In this document: one piece after another, positions 1 to 8,369 of the stretch
Layout of the letters: every line of letters begins with the position of its first letter
Position numbering within the stretch: position 1 is the first letter of the stretch
DNA from: an uncultured Acetatifactor sp.
GTDB lineage: Bacteria > Bacillota > Clostridia > Lachnospirales > Lachnospiraceae
Direction of reading: 5' to 3'
Assembly: GCA_947627535.1 (NCBI GenBank)
Contig: CANQWM010000014.1
Location: 1 to 60,990, forward strand
Length of the DNA: 60,990 nucleotides
Made by a program: the position numbers and the translations under genes
The notes under the pieces: model-generated
What the model was told of the DNA's origin: nothing
Database searches by the model: none
What the model saw: the letters and a program-made list of their open reading frames with translations, nothing else

Positions 1-359
1 GATGGAATGCTTGTATTTACTGTAAAATATTAAATTTTCAAGATACTATTTTGAAGGCTTTTGACCCCGGCATCATGGCATTAAAAACATAAACCTAATT
101 GACTTTATGAAAAATGGTCAAAAATTTTAACTTTTTTGGTGCGCAATAGATACAACACGCCCCGATTTTATATAGAATTCGGGACAAACTTGCAGAACTC
201 ATAGCATCCGAAAGGGGCTAACAGATCTTTTTAGCTTGGATGCGTTTAGTGCGGAGGGGCGGATGCATGGGATTTTCAGCAAGGAGATGGACTTCAAAAA
301 CACAAAACAAAAATCATCAAAAAAATAAAATAATACATATCAAAAACGCAAAACGAATG
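1..359. other. AT-rich stretch without recognised gene
   Basis: No open frame with a recognisable product and no RNA gene was found here. The stretch is AT-rich with several A-runs near 300-350 and leads into the consensus promoter at 360. It may be the end of an upstream accessory element that lies outside the window. Confidence 0.4.
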
Positions 360-388
360 TTGACAGCGTCTATCTTAAATACTATAAT
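360..388 (+). promoter_or_regulatory. consensus sigma-A promoter for the DUF4143 ATPase gene
   Basis: TTGACA at 360-365 and TATAAT at 383-388 are separated by exactly 17 bases, a full match to the vegetative promoter consensus. The start codon at 425 lies about 30 bases beyond the expected transcription start. Strong expression is inferred from the perfect boxes. Confidence 0.8.
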
Positions 389-424
389 TGGATAAAAATA
401 AGTGATTATGTTGGGGCGTGTATT

Positions 425-1717
425 ATGGGAGAATATTTACCAAGAGTGGTAGATGAAGAACTTGATTTGCGTATGGCAGCTTTTGGGGCCGCTCTGATTA
501 TAGGTCCTAAGTGGTGTGGAAAAACTACTACAGGTGAACAAAAGGCAAAAAGCATTCTTCGTATGCAGGATCCGGACAGACGTGAAGGATACCTTGCCAC
601 GGCTTCTGCAAAACCATCGCTCCTCTTAAAAGGCGAAAATCCTCGACTGATCGATGAATGGCAAGTGGCACCTGTTTTGTGGGATGCCGTAAGGACCGCG
701 GTAGATCAGAGACAGGAGGAAGGATTGTTTATTTTGACTGGATCTACTTCCGTAGATAACAATCATATTATGCATTCTGGTACGGGACGAATTTCCAGAA
801 TGAAAATGTATCCGATGAGCCTGTTTGAGTCGAAAGAATCGAATGGGGCGATTTCTTTGAAAAAATTATTTGATGATCCATATATGGATATTGATGGAAT
901 CATTTCTGAACTTACCGTTGAGGAATTGATTTTTTCTGCCTGCCGCGGGGGTTGGCCGGCTTCGTTGAAACGAAAGAATGATACTGCGAAGCTTCTGATC
1001 GCGAAAGACTATTTGAACAATATCTGTGAATCGGATATATCAACAGTAGATGGTGTGCAGCGTAATCCAGTATGGACGAATTTGATTTTACGTTCTTATG
1101 CCCGCAATGTTTCCACACTGACAAAAAAAGCAAATATTTATAAGGATGTGGCAGCCAATGCGGACAGTATGACGCTTGTGACAATGAATGCATACCTGAA
1201 TGCATTAGAAAAATTGTTTGTAATCGAAGATATTGACGCATGGTGTCCGGCTATAAGACCGGCAACAACAATCCGTGCAGGGAAAAAAAGATGTTTTACC
1301 GATCCATCTATCCCGGTAGCTTCAATGGGATTGTCGCCGGAGTATTTGCAGACGGATTTAAAAACATTCGGTTTTATTTTTGAAAATCTTTGTATCCGTG
1401 ATTTGCGGATTTATTCTCAGGCATTAGGCGGAAAGTTATCATACTATCATGATCGTTACGGTCTGGAAGCAGATGCCGTCCTTCATTTAAATGACGGTAG
1501 GTATGCGCTGATTGAATTCAAACTGGGAAGCCGTGAAATTGAGGAGGGTGCAAGACATTTATTGGAAATTTCAAATTTGGTTAGAAAATATAATGAAAAG
1601 GAAAAGCAGGTTCCGCTTAGAGAACCGGATTTGCTTATCATTATTACCGGTGGTGAGATGGCTTATTGCCGTGCAGACGGAGTCAAGGTTATACCAATTG
1701 GTACTTTAAGGAATTGA
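425..1717 (+). CDS. AAA-type ATPase with DUF4143 domain
   Basis: This 430-residue protein belongs to the AAA family (AAA_14) joined to a C-terminal DUF4143 domain, a common accessory protein of gut Firmicutes with no settled function. The P-loop GPKWCGKTTT is at residues 27-36, a Walker B-like LIDEW at 75-79 and a sensor-type ILTGSTS near 103-109. The C-terminal third carries a PD-(D/E)XK-like pattern: EADAV, then about a dozen residues, then EFKLG, as expected for DUF4143. Length is normal for the family. The ATG at 425 has only a weak GGGGCG ribosome site but follows a perfect promoter. These proteins are often proposed to act in DNA-related or defence functions; that is family context, not shown here. 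Confidence 0.85.
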   Translation: MGEYLPRVVDEELDLRMAAFGAALIIGPKWCGKTTTGEQKAKSILRMQDPDRREGYLATASAKPSLLLKGENPRLIDEWQVAPVLWDAVRTAVDQRQEEGLFILTGSTSVDNNHIMHSGTGRISRMKMYPMSLFESKESNGAISLKKLFDDPYMDIDGIISELTVEELIFSACRGGWPASLKRKNDTAKLLIAKDYLNNICESDISTVDGVQRNPVWTNLILRSYARNVSTLTKKANIYKDVAANADSMTLVTMNAYLNALEKLFVIEDIDAWCPAIRPATTIRAGKKRCFTDPSIPVASMGLSPEYLQTDLKTFGFIFENLCIRDLRIYSQALGGKLSYYHDRYGLEADAVLHLNDGRYALIEFKLGSREIEEGARHLLEISNLVRKYNEKEKQVPLREPDLLIIITGGEMAYCRADGVKVIPIGTLRN

Positions 1718-1779
1718 TAGGGAATACACTCAAATTCACGGAACTGTTTATCAGATAAAATAGCTGGGAGATGAGGACG

Positions 1780-3597
1780 ATGCAGATGAATCTCAGAGAA
1801 TTTACAGAAACGGTGGACAGAGAAACGAAAGAGATGAGCAGAGAGGAACTGTGGCTTTTGGTTCATAGTCTTGTGCGCAAGATGCCGAAGGAGGCGAGAG
1901 AAGAATTTCTGGATCTGATCGGGCGCGTGCGGAAAATAGAAACGGAGGATGGTGACATTCATGTTCTGGCAAGAGAGAGGGACAGAGAGGATATCCATGC
2001 ATTAGTAACCCGGCTGGAAGGACAGTTCCATGAGATTGAGAAAGGTACTCTTGCGCTCCAAGCGGATGGATACGAGGATTATTCGTCAGGGTACTGGGAT
2101 TCAGACTGGGTTTATGAATATGAAGATCCGAAAGGAATTGGACAAATATTTGAACAGGCAGATAGACTGATACAGCACTGTGTGAACGAGGGGTTCTATG
2201 AGGAAGCAGTAAAACTCTTCAATCTTACAGTGGGGACGGAAGTCTATGCCGATGACGGCGGCGATGGGATAACGCTTGGTCTTAGAGAACTGGTTCGGGA
2301 ACATTTAGCGTCGGTGGACTGCGAGGGGCTCATCATGTGCGGACTTTACGCCGTATATCAGAATACGGAGCCCGAAAAAAGGGCGCAGGAGCTGTACAAT
2401 TATCTGAACAATACTTTTTTTACAGGTACGCGGTTGGAGGCGATGCTGAGTGTTGGACGGGAAGAGCTGGAAGGACAGGAAATGTTCTGGAAATCCTGGA
2501 TCCGGCTGTTGACGGATAAACCTGGAGATACAGCGGGAGGGTATTTAGAGGAGGCCGTTCTGTTCCAGTGCACAGAGGAAGAAATGATTGAGGCAGCGCA
2601 TAAGGCGGCATCCCTGCATCCCGGCCTGTATCTGGCCGTTGTAGAAAGGCTTGCGGAAAATGATGCGGCCTGCGCTCTGGATACCGGAAGGACTGCTCTG
2701 AAAGAGGTTGATGTAACGTATAAAATACGTGGGAGCATAGCTTTGGCAACGGCGGAAGCGGCACTGAAAACGGGCGAAAGGAAATTGGCTGAACAATGCT
2801 GGCTGGAGGCGTTCAAGTCAGACACCACCGCGGTGAATTATCTTCGGATCGCGGCAGAGTGTGAGAAACCTGAACTGTACCGGAAGGAACTGATGCAGGC
2901 GATACATAGCTGCCAACCTTTTTCCAATGATAGCTATAGTGGGAACAGTGATTATGGACATCGGTATGAATCTTATCGGGAGACGAGCAGAAACTTCATA
3001 GATGACAAAGAAAAGTTTCTCCTGTGTTTTCTGAGAGGAGACTTTGACGCCGCAATGGAAAAATGTACCAAAGTGAAAAAAGGGTTGGGCTGGACGGGGC
3101 ATGTGATCAAGTGTGGGATTCCGCTGTTTCTCTTGCTGCTGCTTCAAAGCGATACGCTGTCAGCCGGATGCAGAGAACAGTTGAAGACTGTGGTTTTTGA
3201 AATGAGATTTCAAAAGGAAAACTATGAGAAAGGGCTTTATAAAGAAGCTGAGTCACAGGAAAAATCTGTAAAACATGAGGATATGGATATTTTGGAGGAG
3301 GCTTTTTCAAAATGGAAGGCTCGTCAGGTCATATCAGCAGATCAGGCAGAAAAGTATCTTGTTCAGTTGAACCGGTTGATCGATATGAGAGTGAAGGCGA
3401 TTGTATCCGGACAGCATCGAAGACATTACGCCAGTGTCGCAGCGCTGGCCGCTGCATTGGGAGAAGTGAAGGAATCAAGAGGGGAATCATTTGCGAAGGA
3501 CAGAATTTTGTTGGACTATAGGGCGGAATTTCCCAGGCATTCCTCTTTTCATGCGGAGCTACGGGCGTATGGGATGCCAAATACGAAAAAGAGATAG
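1780..3597 (+). CDS. unrecognised 605-residue cytoplasmic protein
   Basis: I do not recognise the family. The protein is hydrophilic, rich in Glu, Arg and Leu, lacks a signal peptide and membrane spans, and reads as mostly alpha-helical. Repeated helix pairs such as EEAVKLFNL and ALKTGERKLAEQCW suggest TPR-like solenoid repeats in the middle. An acidic, aromatic patch (YEDYSSGYWDSDWVYEYED) lies near residue 105. The ATG at 1771 abuts GGGAG directly, so the ATG at 1780, nine bases downstream of GGGAG, is the better start. It lies 60 bases after the ATPase gene, same strand, and may be cotranscribed. Confidence is in the gene, not in a function. Confidence 0.65.
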   Translation: MQMNLREFTETVDRETKEMSREELWLLVHSLVRKMPKEAREEFLDLIGRVRKIETEDGDIHVLARERDREDIHALVTRLEGQFHEIEKGTLALQADGYEDYSSGYWDSDWVYEYEDPKGIGQIFEQADRLIQHCVNEGFYEEAVKLFNLTVGTEVYADDGGDGITLGLRELVREHLASVDCEGLIMCGLYAVYQNTEPEKRAQELYNYLNNTFFTGTRLEAMLSVGREELEGQEMFWKSWIRLLTDKPGDTAGGYLEEAVLFQCTEEEMIEAAHKAASLHPGLYLAVVERLAENDAACALDTGRTALKEVDVTYKIRGSIALATAEAALKTGERKLAEQCWLEAFKSDTTAVNYLRIAAECEKPELYRKELMQAIHSCQPFSNDSYSGNSDYGHRYESYRETSRNFIDDKEKFLLCFLRGDFDAAMEKCTKVKKGLGWTGHVIKCGIPLFLLLLLQSDTLSAGCREQLKTVVFEMRFQKENYEKGLYKEAESQEKSVKHEDMDILEEAFSKWKARQVISADQAEKYLVQLNRLIDMRVKAIVSGQHRRHYASVAALAAALGEVKESRGESFAKDRILLDYRAEFPRHSSFHAELRAYGMPNTKKR

Positions 3598-3825
3598 GAA
3601 GATACTTTATTATTTGCAGGCCATAATCCAGTGGAAATTGGCGTTTCCTTCATAATCTGTGCGGAATTAATACACGGAGTGGAAAACATAGTGGTGCGCA
3701 ATAGCTCCAACACCCCGGTCATTATCAAGTATTCCTTTGGCGTATGACCGCGCACAACAAGGCGGCGACCTATGCCTGTATCTGAAACCTGCCTTAATCG
3801 CTGGTAGATTTCTTCACAGTCGCAT

Positions 3826-4110
3826 GGTATAATGATTCTGCTGATGCAGAATCCATGGCTATTTCATAGCCATAATGCCGCATGCGCGGCATATTATACC
3901 GGTAATCCACCGCTTGAAAAGTAAATGCCGCTTACGCGGCGCTTCCCTTTCTGCGCTTGTGGTATAATGATTCTGCTGGCGCAGAATCCATGGCTGTTGC
4001 ACAGCCATGATGCCGCTACGCGGCATATTATACCAGGGACCCACGGCTTGAAAAGTAAATGCCGCTGAAGCAGCGCTTCCTTTTCTGCGCGTGTGGTATA
4101 ATGATTCTGC
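3826..4110. repeat. tandem cloverleaf-forming repeat, two full copies and one partial
   Basis: Two units of 135 and 134 bases stand head to tail at 3826-3960 and 3961-4094, and a truncated third copy starts at 4095. Each begins with a 75- or 74-base block (3826-3900 and 3961-4034) closed by GGTATAAT/ATTATACC, with three internal hairpins: GATTCTGC/GCAGAATC, ATGGCTAT/ATAGCCAT and ATGCCGC/GCGGCAT. Between copies the middle arm changes A-T to G-C on both sides (A61-T67 to G96-C4002 in local numbering), a compensatory change. The 60-base linkers are also conserved and hold a further GC-rich hairpin. The outer arm contains TATAAT on both strands. No tRNA identity elements are present. The role is unknown. 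Confidence 0.85.
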
Positions 4111-4156
4111 ATGTCAAACACATAACTGAGCCGCGAATCTGATTTTGGAGGTAAAA

Positions 4157-4471
4157 ATGCGAATCATACTGTGTATCGTAAGCGTCCTTTTTGGCGGGTT
4201 ATCCATGATAGCCGCTTTCAGTCAAGTGAAAAGTGAAAGAAAACCGATTTCTGCCATAATCATGATTACCGGCTCTTTGCTGCTGCTGGCCGCCGTTATA
4301 TGCAATATAATCGGGCAGCGGGTGGATTTCATGATCGCATTGCCTGGATGCGCCGCAATTTGTGCCGCCGCGATTTGGAACGGGGTAAAGGGCGGACAAC
4401 TTCACATACAGCATCACATCATACGTATTGCGTTGTCCCTTATACTGATTGTCGGGTTTGCGGTTTTATGA
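4157..4471 (+). CDS. small membrane protein, unknown function
   Basis: A 104-residue protein with about four hydrophobic segments: residues 1-22, 33-56, 60-78 and 86-104. No family was recognised. The start is the ATG at 4157 because GGAGG at 4147-4151 sits six bases upstream; a TTG at 4145 lies inside that ribosome site. Its end overlaps the next start (ATGA at 4468-4471), so the two were probably translationally coupled. It directly follows the cloverleaf repeat, which may form its leader. Confidence 0.55.
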   Translation: MRIILCIVSVLFGGLSMIAAFSQVKSERKPISAIIMITGSLLLLAAVICNIIGQRVDFMIALPGCAAICAAAIWNGVKGGQLHIQHHIIRIALSLILIVGFAVL

Positions 4472-4725
4472 GGGGAACAGAGAATATGGATGACGGTATC
4501 TCAATCAAAGAGGGTGCTTTTTGGGTTCTCGTATGGTTTGGCGTAATGCTGTTATATACACTTTTGGATGTGGCGGTACAAACGCTCTCTGCGATGATTT
4601 GCGGCATTGTCCTGGGTCTGCTTTACATCCGGACAGGCTCGATTATCTGTTGTATAACAGCGCACGCGGGATATAATATGATTTCATATTTTACAACGAT
4701 TCTTCCGGTTCTCAAAAAGCCGTGA
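4468..4725 (+). pseudogene. C-terminal remnant of a CPBP (CAAX/bacteriocin-processing) membrane protease
   Basis: An 85-codon frame overlapping the preceding gene by ATGA. It ends with the typical C-terminal signature of CPBP intramembrane metalloproteases: ICGIVLGLLYIRTGSI followed by the second active-site motif in the form TAHAGYNM (His and Asn of the HxxxN pattern). The EExxxR motif and four to five upstream membrane helices normally present are missing, so only the last third of the family remains. It could still be expressed as a small membrane peptide, but a catalytic role is unlikely. Confidence 0.6.
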
Positions 4726-4855
4726 ATACCAGAAGGGCACATTCGACAGTTACTTATGGCAGCTCATCGAGAACAAGCAGAAATTTGACTCGCTCAACCA
4801 CAAATTTGTGATGAAGGTGGAAACAAAAGAAAAACGGAAAGAGATGGACATATAA
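4724..4855 (+). pseudogene. remnant of a conjugative-element helicase/methylase
   Basis: The frame starting inside the preceding stop codon encodes YQKGTFDSYLWQLIENKQKF, a segment that is strongly conserved near the C-terminus of the very large SNF2 helicase/DNA methylase proteins of Tn1549-like conjugative elements. It has no start codon, and after about 23 residues continues in an unrelated tail (KVETKEKRKEMDI) to a stop. I read this as a deletion scar of an integrated element, fused to the CPBP remnant. Confidence 0.6.
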
Positions 4856-4881
4856 AATTCATGATGATGAGCCAAAATTTA

Positions 4882-4910
4882 TTGCTAAAACGGTGGAAAC
4901 ATCATAAAAT
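4882..4910 (+). promoter_or_regulatory. promoter of the GNAT-linked antitoxin gene
   Basis: TTGCTA at 4882-4887 and TAAAAT at 4905-4910 are 17 bases apart. The antitoxin ATG at 4986 follows an AAAGGAGG ribosome site. Confidence 0.55.
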
Positions 4911-4985
4911 ATAGTTAGAAAAGTCTGAATAAGCAAAGAATAACTATGTTTAAAATGAGTCATACTGACAAAGGAGGCGTATCTT

Positions 4986-5180
4986 ATGGCAACTTCAAGC
5001 ATTACGAAGAATTTTATCATATCTGGTCAGAAACAGGTGGAAATGTTTGCTGATGTGATTGAAGCGTCTGCCAACGACCAGACACCTCGTGTTCCGATCA
5101 ATGTTACCTATTTGCAGGGAGCAGATGAGATATTAAAATTCATGGAGAAAAGGAAGAAAGCGGATGCAACAGACAAATAA
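4986..5180 (+). CDS. small antitoxin-like protein of a GNAT toxin pair
   Basis: This 64-residue protein resembles the small antitoxins encoded just upstream of GNAT acetyltransferase toxins in gut Clostridia: an N-terminal SSITKNFIISGQKQVEMFAD segment, a middle Pro-Arg-Val-Pro-Ile turn, and a C-terminal LKFMEKRKK helix. An AAAGGAGG ribosome site precedes the ATG. The stop overlaps the ATG of the downstream acetyltransferase frame (5169), as in intact pairs. In intact systems it would neutralise the acetyltransferase and repress the operon (family knowledge); the toxin here is broken. Confidence 0.6.
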   Translation: MATSSITKNFIISGQKQVEMFADVIEASANDQTPRVPINVTYLQGADEILKFMEKRKKADATDK

Positions 5181-5579
5181 TTTTATTGTGCTGAACATTC
5201 GTGAACGGTAAGACGTAAACTTGCAAGATTTAGTGAGATGGATAGAAGAGAGCAAACATATAATATAGCAGCTTATTTGATTGCGCAGCTTGGAAAAAAC
5301 TATAGTGACAGAGCAAAAGGCAGAATAACGAGACAGGAACTGTTGGAAGCTGCTATAAGACAGCTTCAAATTTTGCAGTATCAGGTTGGTGGCATGGTGG
5401 CATTTGTGGAGGCAGATAATAATGAAAAGTTGCTTTCCTTTTATGAAAATTATGGATTTAAGCGTTTTGACACCAGACAGACCTCATCAAGCACAGACGA
5501 ATCGCATGAGCTTGTCATGCGCCTTTTTTACTTTGGGAAGTACCGTCTTGTGAAATGTGCAGGGCGGTATTTTTTCTGA
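5169..5579 (+). pseudogene. GNAT acetyltransferase toxin, internally deleted and frameshifted
   Basis: The frame opening at 5169 overlaps the antitoxin gene but stops after LNIRER (TAA at about 5211). The rest of the toxin continues in another frame from about 5217: a KLARFSEMDRREQTYNIAAY-type stretch, then the GNAT core end MVAFVEADNNEKLLSFYENY and GFKRF. The segment that would hold the N-terminal part of the acetyl-CoA fold is missing, since only about 15 residues precede the break. Loss of start, frame and N-terminal half make activity very unlikely. The family acetylates charged tRNAs in known pairs. Confidence 0.65.
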
Positions 5580-5759
5580 TTAACTTATTAAGTATATGAA
5601 GTATACATCCAAACAGCCACAATATAATCGCAAGAACCAAAAGAATAATAATCGGAACTAAACCAAAATACACTTTCTAAATTTAATCCTATTGCTATTG
5701 TTGCGATGAATATAACAAATAGATACACTTCCCGGCAGCTCCAAAGAATAAAAACTTTT

Positions 5760-6031
5760 TGCAATAAATTTCGGTTAAATGTCTGTCAGAAGAACTGGCA
5801 GGGGGACATCACTCATGCCTGCAGCTGGAATGCCACGGCGATGAAGAACCATTACCTGATGATGCAGATATCAGATATGGTAAAGCAGCTGTATGAATGG
5901 TTCTTTCTGGAGGCACTGGGGATAAAAAAGAAAAAAATATATCTTCCGAACTGTTAGAAAGCTTTGGCCAGCAGCTAACAGACAGGGAAGATATAAATGG
6001 GAGTGACACGCACTGCGCGCCAGTCGTCTGA
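5760..6031 (+). pseudogene. C-terminal transposase remnant
   Basis: The reading NWQGDITHACSWNATAMKNH followed by YLMMQISDMVKQLYEW, and, after a frameshift in the A-rich run near 5930, NISSELLESFGQQLTDRED to a stop at 6029-6031, looks like the C-terminal end of a DDE transposase of an ISNCY/IS4-like family. No start, no catalytic N-terminal part and no clear terminal repeats remain. The window ends with the N-terminal part of a transposase possibly of the same kind (60,818-60,990). Confidence 0.5.
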
Positions 6032-6136
6032 GATAAGTATAGCAAAAGAAGTGATGCCTGACAAGAGGGAAATGAAAAAAATATTCACAAAAAAGCCAAA
6101 AAAGCCAAAAAAGCCACCATTTATTGAGTTTGAATC

Positions 6137-6340
6137 GTGCCAACTGAAGAGATTCACCACAAGCTGCCTTTGAGTGAAGGTGGTACGCACGATCGAAGTA
6201 ACCTGATCGCGCTGTGCAAGTCGTGTCACTCAACCATACACGCGAAGAGAGGGAACTATTGGAAAAACCGTTGCGGGCAGGGGAGGGTGAAATCTCTACA
6301 GGACATGCTTACAGGGAACGGCGCGGGGTCACGCGTGTAA
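6137..6340 (+). pseudogene. HNH endonuclease C-terminal fragment
   Basis: The frame encodes EIHHKLPLSEGGTHDRSNLI and ALCKSCHSTIH, a clear HNH zinc-type nuclease signature (His-His, Asn, Cys-x2-Cys, His). Family members usually have 50-100 residues before this motif; here the upstream sequence is out of frame and consists of low-complexity Lys-Pro codons, so the N-terminus is lost. The downstream part also shifts frame (GEGEISTG in the second frame resembles the usual tail). Most such proteins sit beside phage terminase genes, so this is probably a prophage remnant. Confidence 0.6.
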
Positions 6341-6394
6341 AATTGCGAAATAGAAGACGGGGGTATGCCAAACTGAAATCACCTCAGATTTCGA

Positions 6395-6458
6395 TTGACA
6401 AACAGCTTGTTTGATTGTAATATTTAATTGAAATTCGGCATAAATCAAAAATGCCGAA
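6395..6458 (+). promoter_or_regulatory. AbiE operon promoter with inverted-repeat operator
   Basis: TTGACA at 6395-6400 and TAATAT at 6418-6423 are spaced by 17 bases. Just beyond the expected start point lies a perfect inverted repeat, TTCGGCAT (6434-6441) and ATGCCGAA (6451-6458), nine bases apart. AbiEi antitoxins are known to repress their own operons by binding inverted repeats near the promoter, so this is the likely operator. Confidence 0.7.
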
Positions 6459-6488
6459 AATAAATTAAAAGAAATCGAGGCGGAAAAG

Positions 6489-7076
6489 ATGGCATGTACA
6501 GAAGGGCTTTCCGAGGATCAAAAGATCTTTTCCATGCAGGAGCTTAAGAGTAAAGGCTTCTCACAGTATAAGGTCAACAAGCTGGTCAGTGAAGGAAAGC
6601 TTATAAAACTGAATAAGAGTTATTACGAGAACACAGAGTATCGCGGAAAAGAATCCGACTTCTATTATATTGAAGCTTATGCTCCGAAGGGAGTGATCTG
6701 CCTGCTCAGTGCTGCGGTTTATTATCATCTGACGACATTCATTCCGGATGCAGTCGATGTTGCTATTCCAAGAAAGGATAAGATATCCACTATGCCGGAC
6801 TGGCCACAGATGAATGTTCATCATTATACAGATGACAGACATGAGCTGGGAGTCACAACGATCAGGGAAGGTAAGAATGAATTCCAGATCTACGATATGG
6901 AAAAAACTGTCGTTGATATCGTGTTTTACAGGGAAAAGGTCGGGATAGAAGAGACAAAAGAAATCCTTGTGACCTATCTGCAGCGAAAAGATCGGAATCT
7001 GAACCGGCTTCTGAAGTATGCAGAACTGATGAAATGTGAGAAAGCGATGAGACAATATCTGGAGGTACTCGTATGA
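6489..7076 (+). CDS. abiEi: AbiEi-type antitoxin, type IV toxin-antitoxin system
   Basis: A 195-residue protein with the AbiEi layout: an N-terminal winged-helix DNA-binding part (FSMQELKSKGFSQYKVNKLV, then a basic wing) and a C-terminal antitoxin domain with YDMEKTVVDIVFYR. Partner toxins are nucleotidyltransferases; the antitoxin counteracts the toxin without forming a tight complex and represses transcription (knowledge from the streptococcal AbiE system). A GAGGCGG ribosome site precedes the ATG. The gene overlaps the toxin gene by ATGA at 7073-7076. An inverted repeat upstream fits autoregulation. Length is typical. Confidence 0.85.
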   Translation: MACTEGLSEDQKIFSMQELKSKGFSQYKVNKLVSEGKLIKLNKSYYENTEYRGKESDFYYIEAYAPKGVICLLSAAVYYHLTTFIPDAVDVAIPRKDKISTMPDWPQMNVHHYTDDRHELGVTTIREGKNEFQIYDMEKTVVDIVFYREKVGIEETKEILVTYLQRKDRNLNRLLKYAELMKCEKAMRQYLEVLV

Positions 7077-8011
7077 TAAGTGCAATTTCGGTAAAGGACA
7101 GATTGAAGAATCAGGCAATTGCAAGTGGAAAGACGTTTCAGGAAATGCTGACGGCGTATGGGTTGGAAAGAACGGTATACAGACTGTCGGTGTCAGAATA
7201 TGTGGAGAACTTTACTTTGAAGGGCGGCATATTCTTATATGCGCTCTTTGAAGGAGAGTTTGCGAGAGCCACAAGAGATATTGATCTTCTGGCAAAGAAT
7301 ATATCGAATAATGTGGGAGATATGAAGAAAATTTTTGCAAGCATATTTTCTGTCAAGTGTGATGATGCACTTCGGTATGATCTGGATACCTTAGAGGTCA
7401 AGGATATAACTGAATTTAAGGAATACCATGGTGTGAATGTGTCTATTATGGCATATTTGGACAAGACCAGGGTTCCGGTATCAATTGATATCGGATTTGG
7501 GGATGTGGTATATCCGGACAGAGTGAAAATGGAGTTCCCCGTGCTGCTTGATATGGAAGCACCGGAAATTTATGCGTATTCTATTTCCTCGGTGATATCA
7601 GAGAAGTTTGAGGCTATTGTATCTCTTGGAGATGCCAATAGCAGATATAAGGACTTCTATGATATTTATATACTTGCTGATCGGTATGATCTTGATGGAA
7701 TGGAGTTGAAAGGGGCCGTTAAAGAAACCTTTGAGCACAGGGGAACCGGATTCAATGATATATTTGCTTTCACAGATGACTTTATAACAAGTAGGATTCA
7801 TCAGAACAGGTGGAAGGCGTTTCTGAAAAAGAAGAAGACACTGGTGAAGGCAGAACTAAATGATGTGGTAAATTTGCTGCGGACACTATTGTTACCGGTT
7901 GTCAATAGTATAACTGATGATACAGAATATACTGCAAAGTGGGATCATGAATCCCAAAGATGGAAAGAGAAAACTGAATACAAAGGTGCCGGTGCCTGGC
8001 TTTGGAAGTAA
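7073..8011 (+). CDS. abiEii: AbiEii-type nucleotidyltransferase toxin
   Basis: A 312-residue protein of the AbiEii/AbiGii toxin family (DUF1814), a nucleotidyltransferase fold. The key motif is visible as LKGGIFLYALFEG followed by RATRDIDLL, giving the GG and D-x-D residues expected to bind metal and nucleotide. Further family signs are SVVSEKFEAIVSL-like text (SSVISEKFEAIVSLGDANSR) and YKDFYDIY. In the characterised system expression halts growth and protects against phage by abortive infection. The frame is intact and of normal length, so the pair is probably functional. Confidence 0.88.
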   Translation: MISAISVKDRLKNQAIASGKTFQEMLTAYGLERTVYRLSVSEYVENFTLKGGIFLYALFEGEFARATRDIDLLAKNISNNVGDMKKIFASIFSVKCDDALRYDLDTLEVKDITEFKEYHGVNVSIMAYLDKTRVPVSIDIGFGDVVYPDRVKMEFPVLLDMEAPEIYAYSISSVISEKFEAIVSLGDANSRYKDFYDIYILADRYDLDGMELKGAVKETFEHRGTGFNDIFAFTDDFITSRIHQNRWKAFLKKKKTLVKAELNDVVNLLRTLLLPVVNSITDDTEYTAKWDHESQRWKEKTEYKGAGAWLWK

Positions 8012-8028
8012 TTTGCTGTAAAATATGA

Positions 8029-8058
8029 TGTTGTATTTAACAACAAAAAGAATATAAT
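8029..8058 (+). promoter_or_regulatory. promoter and palindrome upstream of the Phd-like antitoxin
   Basis: TTGTAT (8031-8036) and TATAAT (8053-8058) are 16 bases apart. The palindrome GTTGT-ATTTA-ACAAC at 8030-8044 overlaps the -35 box, as expected for an antitoxin-bound operator. Confidence 0.55.
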
Positions 8059-8078
8059 AAAATTAAAGGCAGAGGGAA

Positions 8079-8369
8079 ATGAAATTAGCCAAGAAAGAAA
8101 TGAAAATTATGTCAAATATCAAACCGATATCTGACTTACGCAATTATTCTGACGTCTTGCGTGATGTGGCAGTGGGAGCTCCCGTTTTCCTGACAAAGAA
8201 CGGACGTGGTCGTTATGCGATTGTAGATATTCAGGATTATGAGAAGTCGAGAGCAACAATTGCTCTCCTGGATGAACTGGCGAAAGGGAAAAAAGCGGGA
8301 GAGGAAAAGGGGTGGCTTTCAGCGGAAGATGTGAGGGCTCATTTCAGGAGCAGAAAGAATGAAATATAA
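8079..8369 (+). CDS. Phd/YefM-family antitoxin
   Basis: A 96-residue protein of the Phd/YefM type: NIKPISDLRNYSDVLRDV gives the N-terminal DNA-binding dimer part, followed by GAPVFLTKNGRGRYAIVDI and a helical C-terminus that normally wraps the toxin. AGAGGG precedes the ATG at 8079; a second ATG at 8109 (MSNIKP) would give 86 residues and is the usual family start. The gene overlaps the downstream ParE-like frame by 11 bases. It would repress its own promoter through the palindrome at 8030-8044 (inference). Confidence 0.8.
   Translation: MKLAKKEMKIMSNIKPISDLRNYSDVLRDVAVGAPVFLTKNGRGRYAIVDIQDYEKSRATIALLDELAKGKKAGEEKGWLSAEDVRAHFRSRKNEI

Noticed and set aside
3826..4034. tRNA genes suggested by 74-75 base cloverleaves
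   Set aside because: No T-loop consensus, no D-loop residues, no anticodon arm pattern and no CCA end; the two copies also have different loop sizes.
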